Shown piece after piece: positions 9,068-18,542 of a stretch of 64,000 bases of DNA (within the stretch, counting starts at the first letter, position 1; each line of letters opens with the position of its first letter). Both the position numbers and the translations under genes were made by a program. Under the pieces are notes generated by a model. The model had not been told where the DNA came from and ran no database searches. It worked only from the letters and a program-made list of their open reading frames with translations. Location: assembly GCF_900103475.1 (NCBI RefSeq), contig NZ_FNHG01000004.1:143105-207104 (forward strand). Reading direction: 5' to 3'. The stretch is from Maricaulis salignorans. Lineage in GTDB: Bacteria > Pseudomonadota > Alphaproteobacteria > Caulobacterales > Maricaulaceae.

Positions 9068-10237
9068 TCAGGTTGAGCTGGCGTCGACGGCGGTTGGCGG
9101 CGAAAACAGCTCGGCGCCCTGTTCGAGATAGATCGAACTGGACGGGAAGGCGAAATCCGTTCCGGCCTCTTCGACAATGGTCTTGATCGTGAAGGCGAGT
9201 TCTTCCTTCAGTGCCAGCCACTCGCCCCAATTAGTCGTCCGGGTGAAGCAGTAGAGCATGAAATCGATCGAGGACGGGCCGAAGCTGTCCACACGCATGA
9301 AGGTCGACACCTCCGGTGCCTGGGCATAGCCGGGATGTGTGGTGACATAGTCGAGCACGCGGTCACGTATGGTCTTGAGTTGTTCAACCGTCGTGTCATA
9401 GCGCACGCTGATGATCCAATAGGTCCGGCGGTGCGACATGCGTGAGAAATTCGTCACCGCCTGATCCGACAATTTCGAGTTGGGCACATAAACCGGCCCC
9501 TTGTCGAACCGGCGGACAACGGTAGAGCGGAAATTGATCTCCTCGACTGTGCCTTCGACAACGCCATCAACCTTGATCCAGTCGCCCGGCAGGAAGCGCT
9601 TCTCCGCCAGGATGAGCAGGCCGGCGATCAGGTTCTTGAACAAGTCCTGCGCACCCAGGCCAACGGCCACACCGAACAGGCCCAGCCCGGCAATGATGCC
9701 GCCAACGGGAATATCCCAGATCTGCAGGACTGCCGCAGCGCCGACGATGATGAAAAGGATCCGCATCGCCTTGGTCAACCAGTCGAGCATCACCGGCGTG
9801 AGCGCATTCTCCAGCGCCCGCATCAGATGAATAAACGGATCGACCGCATTGTGCAGCGCCCAGAAAATGCCGATCGCCACCAGGGAGGGGATGATCCGGT
9901 CGGCCTCGGAAAGGTCCGCGCCTCCGGTTCCCGCCTCGAGAATCTTGACCGCGAAGAAGAGCGAGATGATGATCGGCAGAAGCTTCAACGGCCCGGCAAG
10001 CGCGTCAACGACAGCATCATCAACGCCATTCTCGGTCTTCTGTGCCATGCGTTTGAGCACGGTAAGCAAGGTTCTCGCGAGCACGGATCGCAAGGTAATC
10101 CCGAGCACGACAATAATGATCGCGCTCACCCCATGTCCGACACTGACCCCCAGAAACGAGGTCTGCCAGACCCCGGCCGCCTGAGCCCATAATTCGCCGG
10201 TATGGGCAAGGAAGCCGGTATCGTCCTGGACGCGCAT
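9068..10237 (-). CDS. Mechanosensitive ion channel, MscS family
   Basis: A 389-residue inner-membrane channel that relieves osmotic pressure. Several transmembrane helices lead to the conserved MscS pore helix and beta domain: GLGLFGVAVGLGAQDLFKNL, then FLPGDWIKVDGVVEGTVEEI and VPNSKLSDQAVTNFSR. The start at 10237 is supported by GGAAAGGG upstream and by a TGATG junction in which the prfC stop overlaps this ATG, so the two are likely co-transcribed and translationally coupled. A longer reading from 10309 lies inside prfC and is unlikely. Confidence 0.93.
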   Translation of the reverse strand: MRVQDDTGFLAHTGELWAQAAGVWQTSFLGVSVGHGVSAIIIVVLGITLRSVLARTLLTVLKRMAQKTENGVDDAVVDALAGPLKLLPIIISLFFAVKILEAGTGGADLSEADRIIPSLVAIGIFWALHNAVDPFIHLMRALENALTPVMLDWLTKAMRILFIIVGAAAVLQIWDIPVGGIIAGLGLFGVAVGLGAQDLFKNLIAGLLILAEKRFLPGDWIKVDGVVEGTVEEINFRSTVVRRFDKGPVYVPNSKLSDQAVTNFSRMSHRRTYWIISVRYDTTVEQLKTIRDRVLDYVTTHPGYAQAPEVSTFMRVDSFGPSSIDFMLYCFTRTTNWGEWLALKEELAFTIKTIVEEAGTDFAFPSSSIYLEQGAELFSPPTAVDASST

Positions 10238-11844
10238 CAGTTCGCCCTTTCCCTGACATGGTGGAAGATCAACTCGGGAAATTTCTCCTGCGAGTAGGAA
10301 ACTTCCCAATTGCTCTTGGCCAGAAAGACCGGGTTGCCGTCGATATCGACGGCCATGGCCGATTTGTGCCGGTCGGCAAACAGATCGATCTGCTCTTCTG
10401 TCCCGCCAAGCCAGCGCGCCGTTTCATAGGGGGCTGCCTCGAACGTCACTTCAAGGCCGTATTCGGCCGCGACGCGTTCGCGCATCACATCGATCTGCAG
10501 GGCGCCGACTGCGCCCACAATGAAGTCGCCGCCGAGCACGGGGCGGAAGAGCTGGGTGACCCCCTCCTCGGCCAGGCTTTCGAGCGCCTTCTTGAGATGT
10601 TTCGCCTTGAGCGGATCGGCCAGCCGCGCACGGCGCAGGATTTCAGGTGCGAAATTCGGGATGCCCGAGAAGCGCAGCTTGCCGCTTTCCGACAGGCTGT
10701 CGCCAACGCGCAAGGTACCGTGATTGGGCACGCCCATCACATCGCCGGCAAAGGCCTCATCAGCAATTTCGCGATCCTGGGCGAAGAAGAGGATGGGCGA
10801 GGAGACGGTCAATTGCTTGCCGCCTTCGGTTTTCAGCTTCATGCCGCGGCGGAACTTGCCCGAACACAGGCGCACGAAGGCGACGCGGTCGCGGTGATTG
10901 GCGTCCATATTCGCCTGCACCTTGAAGACAAAGCCCGAGACTTCCTTGTCACCGGGCTCGACCTGGGTGGATTGACCATTGATCTGCACCGGCATGGGCG
11001 CGGGTCCTGGAATCTTGTCCGCCAGCCCGTCGAGCAATTCGCGCACGCCGAAGCCGCGCAGCGCCGAGCCGAAGAAGACCGGCGTCATATGGCCCTCCAG
11101 GAAGCTTTGTGGATTGAAGGTCGGGCAGAGCTCCCGCGCCACCTCGGCGCCGTCGCGAGCCTCCTCGATTTCCGCATCCGACAGCAACTCACGGATTTCC
11201 GGCCCCTCGAGCGAAAGGCGTTCCGATGCCGCTTCGCGATCATGCTCGACACCCGGGCGCTGATAGAGCACCAGTTCATCGCTCACCAGGTCAACCACGC
11301 CCTTGAAGCGCTGGCCGGACCCGACCGGCCACTGCATCGGCACGGCATCAAGCGCGAGCTTGTCCTGGATATCCTGCAGCAAATCGACCGGATCGAGCGC
11401 CTCGCGGTCCATCTTGTTGATCAGGGTGACAATCGGGATGTCACGCAGGCGGCAGACCTCGACCAGTTTCAGCGTCCGTGGCTCAACGCCCTTGGCGGCA
11501 TCGAGCACCATGATGGCGCTGTCGGCAGCGGTCAGCGTTCGATACGTATCCTCGGAAAAGTCTTCGTGACCGGGCGTGTCGAGCAGGTTGAAGAGCAAGC
11601 CGCGATGTTCGAAGGTCATTACCGAGGCGGAGACGGAAATCCCGCGCTCCTGCTCGATCTTCATCCAGTCGGAACGGGTGCGGCGGTTTTCGCCGCGTGC
11701 GCGGACCTGCCCCGCCATGCGGATGGCACCGGCCGCCAAGAGCATGGTCTCGGTCAGCGTGGTCTTGCCGGCGTCAGGATGTGAGATGATGGCGAAGCTG
11801 CGGCGACGCGCCCATTCCGGCGCATCAATCGTCGGAGAAGTCAT
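10237..11844 (-). CDS. prfC: Peptide chain release factor 3
   Basis: A 535-residue GTPase that recycles RF1/RF2 from the ribosome. The G motifs are clear: SHPDAGKTTLTE (P-loop), the switch region ERGISVSAS, DTPGHEDF and NKMDRE. The C-terminal part follows the RF3 pattern, including QLFRP and GALQIDVMRERV. The length matches the family (about 530). The first gene of a two-gene unit with mscS, whose start overlaps its stop by one base. Confidence 0.97.
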   Translation of the reverse strand: MTSPTIDAPEWARRRSFAIISHPDAGKTTLTETMLLAAGAIRMAGQVRARGENRRTRSDWMKIEQERGISVSASVMTFEHRGLLFNLLDTPGHEDFSEDTYRTLTAADSAIMVLDAAKGVEPRTLKLVEVCRLRDIPIVTLINKMDREALDPVDLLQDIQDKLALDAVPMQWPVGSGQRFKGVVDLVSDELVLYQRPGVEHDREAASERLSLEGPEIRELLSDAEIEEARDGAEVARELCPTFNPQSFLEGHMTPVFFGSALRGFGVRELLDGLADKIPGPAPMPVQINGQSTQVEPGDKEVSGFVFKVQANMDANHRDRVAFVRLCSGKFRRGMKLKTEGGKQLTVSSPILFFAQDREIADEAFAGDVMGVPNHGTLRVGDSLSESGKLRFSGIPNFAPEILRRARLADPLKAKHLKKALESLAEEGVTQLFRPVLGGDFIVGAVGALQIDVMRERVAAEYGLEVTFEAAPYETARWLGGTEEQIDLFADRHKSAMAVDIDGNPVFLAKSNWEVSYSQEKFPELIFHHVRERAN

Positions 11845-11884
11845 GAACTGGCCCGCTGAGAGTGCAAGCCCCGAACTAGCCCGA

Positions 11885-12298
11885 TCAGTATGCGCTGTGC
11901 AAGTTTTCCGTCACCCGATGCCAGACTTCCTCATTGATAACCTCCGGGTCCAGCGCGCCATCCTTCTGACGCTTCCAGAGATAGGTCAGGATGATCATGG
12001 GCACGTTGGCAAAGCGCAGACCGACATCATCGGGACCGGTCGCACCGGCCGGGCGGACGCCAAGCACCGCATTGGCACCCGGTGCGCGGTAGGCGATCAG
12101 GGCTGCAAGGTGTTTGGTCCGGTCCGGCTTGTTGGTCGCCATCAGGGGGTCAACAAACAGCGCCTCGCGCAGTAGCAGCGTGAGGTGCCCGGTGGTCAGC
12201 GTCTCGAACTGGGCCGCCGGCAAGGGAATGGTGCCGTCCTGGAGGACAGAGACCAGGTCCCCCAGGTCAAAAACGGTTTCGTTGAACAAGAACAGCAT
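11885..12298 (-). CDS. Unknown conserved-type protein, 137 residues
   Basis: I do not recognise the family. The protein begins MLFLFNETVFDLGDL and contains LLREALFVDPLMATNKPDR and ANVPMIILTYLWKRQKDG; no signal peptide, no membrane segment, no cysteine cluster. The start at 12298 is chosen for GGGGATC upstream; an earlier start at 12337 adds 13 low-quality residues. It lies between DUF1491 and prfC on the same strand. Confidence 0.65.
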   Translation of the reverse strand: MLFLFNETVFDLGDLVSVLQDGTIPLPAAQFETLTTGHLTLLLREALFVDPLMATNKPDRTKHLAALIAYRAPGANAVLGVRPAGATGPDDVGLRFANVPMIILTYLWKRQKDGALDPEVINEEVWHRVTENLHSAY

Positions 12299-12352
12299 CG
12301 AAGATCCCCGCGAGCTCCCACAATTCCTCAGTCCCACTCTAGGGCCGGGTCG

Positions 12353-12694
12353 TTAAGAATCCTCCACCGGCTCGGTCAGAAAATGGCGGCCCCGCCGATC
12401 CTCGATCTCGATCACCCAGATATCCGGATCGCCATCGGCCCGGCGTTGGCAATAGGCGTCGATCTCGGCCTCCGCGAGTGGCGCCCGGGCATGGCGGGTC
12501 CAGATCCGCTCCCCGTTTTCGTCCCGCGCCGGGACAAAAAGCTCTGCCTGCCCGGTCAGGTTTGCCACTTTGACGAGTACAGCCCCCGCATCTTCGTCTC
12601 CATGGCGAATCACATAAGCGGCGGCCAACGCCGATTCAGCCCTTCGCAACAAGGCATCCACCCAGAATTTTGTCTTCAGTTGAATCATTTTCAT
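12353..12694 (-). CDS. DUF1491 family protein
   Basis: A 113-residue protein matching the alphaproteobacterial DUF1491 family: FWVDALLRRAES...AYVIRHGDEDAGAVLVKV and a tail with GDPDIWVIEIEDRRGRHFL. No known function. ATG 12694 or ATG 12688 (MIQLKTKFW) are both possible starts. It diverges from the BcsB-like gene; the CtrA box at 12713 lies about 20 bp upstream of its start and may control both genes. Confidence 0.85.
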   Translation of the reverse strand: MKMIQLKTKFWVDALLRRAESALAAAYVIRHGDEDAGAVLVKVANLTGQAELFVPARDENGERIWTRHARAPLAEAEIDAYCQRRADGDPDIWVIEIEDRRGRHFLTEPVEDS

Positions 12695-12712
12695 TGCTGG
12701 CCGCTGAATTGC

Positions 12713-12728
12713 TTAATAACGTATTAAC
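12713..12728. promoter_or_regulatory. Perfect CtrA box TTAA-N7-TTAAC
   Basis: TTAATAACGTATTAAC has two TTAA half sites separated by exactly seven bases and a trailing C, the Caulobacter CtrA consensus. It ends 18 bp before the BcsB-like start and about 20 bp from the divergent DUF1491 start. A GAATC (CcrM-type GANTC) site lies at 12682-12686. CtrA is not in the window; its presence in the organism is assumed from the lineage. Confidence 0.7.
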
Positions 12729-12746
12729 GGGGTAAGGGAGCGTTTT

Positions 12747-14441
12747 ATGTTGGTACGAGTTGCGTTGGTTGCGATGGCACTTTGTGCGTCGGCGGCAGGT
12801 CAGGTGCTGGGTCAGAGGATTCAGGACGACCCGTCTTCCGCCACAGTGAACCAGAATACCGGGGACCAGAACACCGCAGAGGGCGTCCGGATCGAAGAGC
12901 GCACGCTCGCCGATCTCGAAACCGGGATGGATGCCTTTGTTCTCTCCTCCAGCCAGGCGCGGACTCGCATCCGTTTTTACCTGCCACCCAATACCTATAG
13001 CTCGGAAGCCTGGCTTCGCCTCGCCGCCCGCCCTGCGAGCGATAGCTCGAATGGCCGAATCCAGGTCGCTATCAATGGTGGCGAGCCCATCATCATCCGG
13101 CCACAGCCGCGCTCGATTGAAGCACGCTTTGCGCTCTTCTCGGCTGACATCCAGCCTGGCGAGAATGTCCTTGAAGTCTCCTATGCCACCGATACCGCCA
13201 CAACGGGCTGGATTGTCGACGCCCGCCGGTCGCAATTGCGGCTCACCCTGGAACAGGACAGCCCGATCGCCTCGCTGCACGAGCTGGAACTGGCGCTGGC
13301 CGCCGACTTCGCCGCCCCACGCCGCATCGCCCTCGTCACCGATATCAGCCGCGAGCGGGCCACGCTCGAAAGTCTCGTCGCCCAGGGCGTCGCCCTGCGC
13401 GCTGGCAGCGTACCGCTGTTCGGCGGCGATGAAACCAATGCTGACCTGATCATCCGGATTGCCGAGAACGACCGTCTGAACGAGACAGACCGCACCATCC
13501 TGCGCACGGGCAATCGCAGCCAGGGGCCTGAAATCGCATTCAGCGCCGGCTCCGCACCACGCCTGATCATTACCGGTCGAAATATCGACGAAGCCGTCGC
13601 CGCCGCACGCCTGTTTGCCGCGCGTTCCTTCGAGGGTTATGGCCGCAGCTTCGTTGCCGCCGATGCCATTACGGCGCAACGCCTTGGCCGCCCCCAGGTT
13701 CGCGATGCCCGCCACCTGAGCGCCAATGCAGACTTGCGCACCCTGGCCGCTTCCGGCCTGCCCTTCAGTGCTGACCAGGGATCGCGCACGGCTGTCCAGT
13801 TCACCACGCGCACACGCGCCGACCGGTTTGGTGCGCTCTCTGTGCTGGCTCGCGGCGCGCTCGTGAGCGGTGAAGCCTGGCTGTATGCCTGGTATGGCGA
13901 GGCGCATGACCATGCTCCGGCCAATCACAATCTGCTCATTATCGGCCCGGGCAGCAGCAGTATCGCGGCCCTCGGGCGCAGCGCTCCCGCCGAGTTTGGC
14001 GCCGCAATGCGCGCCGCCGAACGCAGCCGTGGCCAACGCGGGCTGATGCGCCTGGCCGCCGCTGCCTATGCCGACGAAACACACACGCCTGCGACGCCGG
14101 AAGACGGGCGCAGTATCGGCGTTGCATCACTGTTCCGCGATGCCGAACAGACCGGCCGCTGGATCGGCACGCTGACATCGCCGGAACTGTCCTCCTTTGA
14201 ATCGGCCAGCCGCAGCCTGGCGCGGTCGAATCTGTGGCACGCGCTGGAAGGCCGTGCCGCCGTGTGGAGCGTTCGCGGTGTCACCCCGCTCGATTACAGC
14301 GTCTCGGCACCAGGCCTGCGCGAGCGGGTACAGGAGTTCGCACTCGACCACACACGCGATGCGGCCTTCATGCTTTTCGGGATTGCCTTCATCATGCTGA
14401 TCCGGGGCATCTGGCGCCGCCGCCGCGTTCACGCGTCGTAA
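12747..14441 (+). CDS. Orphan BcsB-like exported protein
   Basis: A 564-residue periplasmic protein with an N-terminal signal peptide (cleavage near residue 22) and a C-terminal membrane helix (about 543-558) ending in basic residues. The layout, a jelly-roll-like domain with TRIRFYLPPNTYSSEAWL and then a flavodoxin-like part with ...APRLIITGRNIDEAVAAARLF, resembles the cellulose-synthase subunit BcsB. It is shorter than typical BcsB (about 750) and has no bcsA beside it, so it may serve another polysaccharide synthase. It has a CtrA box upstream. The BcsB assignment is from fold-like resemblance and is moderate. Confidence 0.6.
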   Translation: MLVRVALVAMALCASAAGQVLGQRIQDDPSSATVNQNTGDQNTAEGVRIEERTLADLETGMDAFVLSSSQARTRIRFYLPPNTYSSEAWLRLAARPASDSSNGRIQVAINGGEPIIIRPQPRSIEARFALFSADIQPGENVLEVSYATDTATTGWIVDARRSQLRLTLEQDSPIASLHELELALAADFAAPRRIALVTDISRERATLESLVAQGVALRAGSVPLFGGDETNADLIIRIAENDRLNETDRTILRTGNRSQGPEIAFSAGSAPRLIITGRNIDEAVAAARLFAARSFEGYGRSFVAADAITAQRLGRPQVRDARHLSANADLRTLAASGLPFSADQGSRTAVQFTTRTRADRFGALSVLARGALVSGEAWLYAWYGEAHDHAPANHNLLIIGPGSSSIAALGRSAPAEFGAAMRAAERSRGQRGLMRLAAAAYADETHTPATPEDGRSIGVASLFRDAEQTGRWIGTLTSPELSSFESASRSLARSNLWHALEGRAAVWSVRGVTPLDYSVSAPGLRERVQEFALDHTRDAAFMLFGIAFIMLIRGIWRRRRVHAS

Positions 14442-14487
14442 AACTTGCCGTGTTAGCGTCATTTCTTCGAAGTTTCGGGGAAATGAG

Positions 14488-15390
14488 ATGCGCTGTGCCT
14501 TCCATGCCTTGGCCTTGGGCCTGTTCGGCCTGACCGCCGCAGCCGGCGCCCAGGATGCCGATCTGATTTTCGGCGAGCGCACCGCAGCCCTGGCCATGGA
14601 CGCCCATTGCGACCTGTTCACCGACCGCCAACGCGCCGCCCTCGACGCCGCACGGCTCCAGGCGCGAGGCGCCCTCCTGCGTAGCGGCATCGCCCCCGTT
14701 CAGATCCAGGCCTATGGCGATGAGATCGCTGCCGAGGCGCGGAGCCGGACTTGCGGATCCTCCGAGGTCCGGGCGATGCGTGACCGCGTGCTGACCGCCT
14801 TCGACGGCTATCTGCGCGTCGGCAATATGACCTTTCCGGGCATCGCATTTTCCTGGTTCGCCAATCGCCAGATTCTGACCGACGAGCCGGTCTGGGCCCT
14901 GCTCCAGGATACCGGCCGCATTCGTGTCGGGATAAGCCGGGTTGAAGGCGATATCAGCTTCACAATCGCCCTGCCCAATGGCGGCAACTACATTTCGGCC
15001 GTCCTGGTGATGCGCAACACCCAAAGCGCGCCCGACCTTTACGACCCGACAATGGGCGGCATGTTTGCCGGACCTGCCAATGCCAGCTGGGCTCAATGGA
15101 CCCCACCGGAATATGCGCGGCAGCTCGTCTGGGCCAGCGATCAGATGAATGGGCAAGCGGCGGATGCCCTGGCGGGCGCACCGCAGGGCCATGTTTTCCG
15201 CTTCCCCCCTTCGGTGGTGCAGCAACTCGGCCGGCTCGACCCGCGCGAAACAGCCCGGATCGACCTGATGGACCGCAATGGTGAGCGGGTCGCATCCGAT
15301 TATTTCGAGATTGGTGATTTCGCCGCTGCGGTCGCTTTCCTGCGCGCCGCGATCAGCGACACATCACAGATTGAGCTTCCAGAAAGCTAG
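14488..15390 (+). CDS. Unknown exported protein, 300 residues
   Basis: A signal peptide (MRCAFHALALGLFGLTAAAGA) precedes a mature region that I do not recognise. One cysteine pair (Cys41 and Cys88 region: DAHCDLF and SRTCGSS) may form a disulfide. The text VGNMTFPGIAFSWFANRQ and the later GNYISAVLVMRN look like beta structure. GGGGAAATGAG precedes the ATG. It follows the BcsB-like gene by 46 bp on the same strand, so it may share its transcript and CtrA control. Confidence 0.65.
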   Translation: MRCAFHALALGLFGLTAAAGAQDADLIFGERTAALAMDAHCDLFTDRQRAALDAARLQARGALLRSGIAPVQIQAYGDEIAAEARSRTCGSSEVRAMRDRVLTAFDGYLRVGNMTFPGIAFSWFANRQILTDEPVWALLQDTGRIRVGISRVEGDISFTIALPNGGNYISAVLVMRNTQSAPDLYDPTMGGMFAGPANASWAQWTPPEYARQLVWASDQMNGQAADALAGAPQGHVFRFPPSVVQQLGRLDPRETARIDLMDRNGERVASDYFEIGDFAAAVAFLRAAISDTSQIELPES

Positions 15391-15400
15391 GAGGCGGCGT

Positions 15401-17131
15401 TCAGCCAGCGGTCGCTACCAGGGACTGGGACGCTTCCTGGGCGCGCTCGATCTGCTGGTGCACGTCCAGCCGGCGCAGCGTATCCACCTGCCCCATCGCC
15501 TGGACCAGAACCGGCAGTGTCACCGTGATCGTCGTCCCGACGCCCTTGGCGCTGGCGATCGACATCGTGCCACCGTGCAGGCCTGCCAGCGCGCGAACCA
15601 GGGACAGACCAAGGCCGGTGCCACGGGTATCGACTTCGCGGGCACTGGACGCCTGACGATAAGGCTGGCCCAGCCGGGCTGCCTCATGCGGGTCGATCCC
15701 GACGCCGCTATCGCCCACTGCCAGCACCAGATCGGCGCCTGAAGCCCGTGCCATCACAACAACCGCGCCGCCTTCCGGCGTGAACTTCACCGCATTGGAC
15801 AGCAGGTTCAGCATGATCTGGCGCAAGGCCTTGCGATCTGCATTCACCAGAATGGGTTGATCACCCGTTTCGACCGAAAGCGACAATCCCGCCTCTTCGG
15901 CCTGCAGGCGCATCATCTTGACGCTCAGCCCGACCACTTCGGATATGTCGAAATTTTCGCGCGAAAGATCATAGCTGTCGGCCTCGATCTTCGACATGTC
16001 GAGCACATCGCCAATCAATTCCATCAAGTGCTGGCCGCTCTCATGGATCAGGTCTGCATATTCGGCATAGCGCGCCGGCATTGGCCCGAAGAGGCGCGCC
16101 TTCATGACATCGGAAAAGCCGATGATCGCATTGAGCGGCGTGCGCAATTCATGACTGACGGAGGCGAGGAATTGCGACTTGGCGCGCGCCTCTTCAAGCG
16201 CGATGGCACGCGCTTCCTCGGCTTCGCGCAAGGCGTTCTCGGTCTCGACGCTGTGATCACGGGCGATCACAGACACTGAGCCGCCCTCGATCGGGCGTGC
16301 GTCAAACTTGACGCGTTCAGGATTGCCCTGCCCGCCGCGAATACTCAAAAGATCGGACAGTGGCCGTGCGGCGGCGCGGCGGGCCGCGCGGGCCAGTTCG
16401 GAGCGATCCTCATCGTCAAAGCCGAGATCGGCGATCGGGAGATTGGTCAGTTCGCGCGGCAGACCCGGTGAAAGCTCGCGCAGCCCCCTGGAGACGGCGA
16501 GGATATTGCCGTCATTATCACAGGCAAGAATAGCCGCCGGTGCCGCATCAAAGGCCCGCCCCCGGACGCGGCCATGTTCGGCTTCGCGGTTTGCCACATC
16601 ATTGGCGCGGATCGACCGGATCGCGGCGCAGGCAAAGCCATAGGCAATCACCAGCACGACGCCGAGTATAAAGGGAAGATGATATTCGACCGCATTCGGC
16701 TGCGGGCGGATGAATTCGGTAAGTTGCAGACCGGTGATGATCACAGCGGCCAGGCCGGACATTGCGCCCGCCTTGACGATCGCATCCCGATCACCGCCCG
16801 CAGCGGCCATCGCCGGCGCCAGCAGGAAGGCGAGCACGCCAGTCCCCGTCACGCCGCCACCCGACAGCGCCACGATGGCCGCCAGCGATGTCCACAGCAT
16901 GGCGAGCAGGAAGCGTTCAAAAGAACGGTCAAGACGGGGTGCGAGCACAAGCCCGGCAATGGCGGGAAATGCCACGCCCAGGAAGCCGGCAATTTTCAGC
17001 CATAACGGCCCATCGAGGATCGGCCAGATTTGCGGCAGGGCTGCAGCGACCGTTCCAATCCAGACAAGATTGGTAACGGGACCACCGCGGCGCGCGATCC
17101 AAGCAGCTATGTCTCGTTCAGGTTTCTGCAT
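15401..17131 (-). CDS. Membrane PAS sensor histidine kinase, DivJ/PleC-like
   Basis: A 576-residue kinase. About five to six membrane helices (residues 20-175) are followed by a PAS-like domain (about 190-295) and a HisKA domain with phospho-acceptor His327 in SHELRTPLNAIIGFSD. The ATPase domain has NLLSNAVKFTPEGG, GDSGVGIDP and GTGLGLSLV. The text after the H-box, MKARLFGPMPARYAEYADLI, is typical of the DivJ/PleC group that controls DivK and, through it, CtrA. I cannot separate DivJ from PleC or a paralogue by eye. There is no receiver domain. Confidence 0.85.
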   Translation of the reverse strand: MQKPERDIAAWIARRGGPVTNLVWIGTVAAALPQIWPILDGPLWLKIAGFLGVAFPAIAGLVLAPRLDRSFERFLLAMLWTSLAAIVALSGGGVTGTGVLAFLLAPAMAAAGGDRDAIVKAGAMSGLAAVIITGLQLTEFIRPQPNAVEYHLPFILGVVLVIAYGFACAAIRSIRANDVANREAEHGRVRGRAFDAAPAAILACDNDGNILAVSRGLRELSPGLPRELTNLPIADLGFDDEDRSELARAARRAAARPLSDLLSIRGGQGNPERVKFDARPIEGGSVSVIARDHSVETENALREAEEARAIALEEARAKSQFLASVSHELRTPLNAIIGFSDVMKARLFGPMPARYAEYADLIHESGQHLMELIGDVLDMSKIEADSYDLSRENFDISEVVGLSVKMMRLQAEEAGLSLSVETGDQPILVNADRKALRQIMLNLLSNAVKFTPEGGAVVVMARASGADLVLAVGDSGVGIDPHEAARLGQPYRQASSAREVDTRGTGLGLSLVRALAGLHGGTMSIASAKGVGTTITVTLPVLVQAMGQVDTLRRLDVHQQIERAQEASQSLVATAG

Positions 17132-17325
17132 TTTTTCCCGTTGCGACTCAGCGCAAACCTCACGCCGTAATCTTTGCCTCCGACGTTAACAAATACTGAA
17201 TCTTAAACTTATCCCGTTTACCGTTTCAGGCTGGAAAGCCTGTCTCAAATCTATGCATTTCAAGGCTTGGAGAGCGGGCGCGTCCGGGGCACACTGTCGG
17301 TTCACAGGGTTACGGAGGCTACCCG

Positions 17326-18336
17326 ATGTTGATATCCATCCTTGCAGCGCTTGCTCTGACGACCGCGCTTGATGGTGACGGACAGGATGCCGTCACGGCT
17401 CAGCCCCCGGTGTTGCAGCTGGACGCGGTCGAGCCTGCACCGGCTGATCCGCTCCGCACCGCGGCCGGAGATTATGCAGCTTTCCACGGCGTCGTGGCGG
17501 ATCTGCGCTCGGCACCGATCGGATCCGGCGCGGATCTCGATTCCGCGATGGATCGCCTGACGGCCTATTATGTTCATGACCGGCTGGTGCGGGCCTGGAT
17601 TGCCTATACGGCGATGATTGCCGCCCAGCATCCCGAATATCTCGACGATGTCCGGGAGCTGGCCGATTATTACGGTGCCCAGGCCGCGATGTCGGGCCTG
17701 CTCTATGATCCGACCTATGCGATCAGCTTCACCCATGCCGATACCGCCGAGGCCTCGGTGGTTGACGCGCTCGAGCGCGACAGCGCCGGCATTCGTGAAG
17801 TCAGTGACCGTTACCGCGCGGCCGCCTACGACCTGCAGGCGACGCGCTGGGCCCAGGCGCGGGCCGGAGATCGCCGGGTGCGCCTCTCCGCGCTCGAAAA
17901 TGCCGGCTCCGCACCAAGTGTACCCCTGAGCAATGAATTCCTCCTCTCGCTCGATACCGGGCTGGACGGCGTGGTCCCAGCGTCAGCCCTTTATGACCAT
18001 CCGGAAATCGCGCGCATGGGTGCCTACGCCACGCCGCAGTTAACGCTGACCGTCGGCGATGCCGCGATTGATCCCGACCGCGACCGTATCGGGCGCATCC
18101 TCTCGGTTGCCGCCCTGCAGGCGATCTCCAATGATCCGAGCCAGTCTAGCGAGCTGGTCAACGCCCTGCTCTCCGACCCGGTCGTCGAGCGCTGCCTCAC
18201 ATGGGCCCGGCTGGATTTGCAACAATGCGTCGCGGCCGGCCATTTCAAGTATGAAGACAGCTTCTGCATTGCCGAGCACGCCCTGCTTGATGTCAGCCGC
18301 TGCCTCGGCGTTTCCGCCGCGACCGGCACCGACTGA
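17326..18336 (+). CDS. Unknown exported protein, 336 residues
   Basis: A short signal peptide (MLISILAALALTTAL) and an Ala/Asp-rich, helical mature region with no family that I recognise. Four cysteines cluster near the C-terminus (VERCLTWARLDLQQC, then FCIAEHALLDVSRC), suggesting two disulfides. ACGGAGG precedes the ATG at a good distance. It diverges from the histidine kinase across 194 bp that include a GAATC site and a small hairpin CAGGCT-GGAA-AGCCTG at 17227-17242. Confidence 0.65.
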   Translation: MLISILAALALTTALDGDGQDAVTAQPPVLQLDAVEPAPADPLRTAAGDYAAFHGVVADLRSAPIGSGADLDSAMDRLTAYYVHDRLVRAWIAYTAMIAAQHPEYLDDVRELADYYGAQAAMSGLLYDPTYAISFTHADTAEASVVDALERDSAGIREVSDRYRAAAYDLQATRWAQARAGDRRVRLSALENAGSAPSVPLSNEFLLSLDTGLDGVVPASALYDHPEIARMGAYATPQLTLTVGDAAIDPDRDRIGRILSVAALQAISNDPSQSSELVNALLSDPVVERCLTWARLDLQQCVAAGHFKYEDSFCIAEHALLDVSRCLGVSAATGTD

Positions 18337-18353
18337 GGCACCGCCCTCAGACC

Positions 18354-18366
18354 GTTAATGATTAAC
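18354..18366. promoter_or_regulatory. Palindrome GTTAAT-G-ATTAAC in AT-rich gap
   Basis: A perfect 6+6 palindrome lies just after the preceding gene, in a 206-bp gap (18337-18542) that is much more AT-rich than its surroundings. It could be an operator for the genes that follow (DUF5330 and sufE). The regulator is unknown. The TTAA half sites are three bases apart, not seven, so this is not a CtrA box. Confidence 0.35.
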
Positions 18367-18542
18367 AAAAAGTGTACCGAACAGAGACACGATCAAATTT
18401 TAGATAAAAACCTTGCTCCAGTTTCGCACGCTGTTTCCGCTAAACCCCGGAATCGCGTGCAATAGCTGAAAACCTGCCCTAGCCTCGATCCTGCAATGAA
18501 TGCCGGTACACCCCGGCAAGAAATATGGTGTGAGGTAGGTCG

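Noticed and set aside
17190..17215. CtrA box upstream of the histidine kinase
   Set aside because: TTAAC and TTAA half sites are present but 13 bases apart, not seven.
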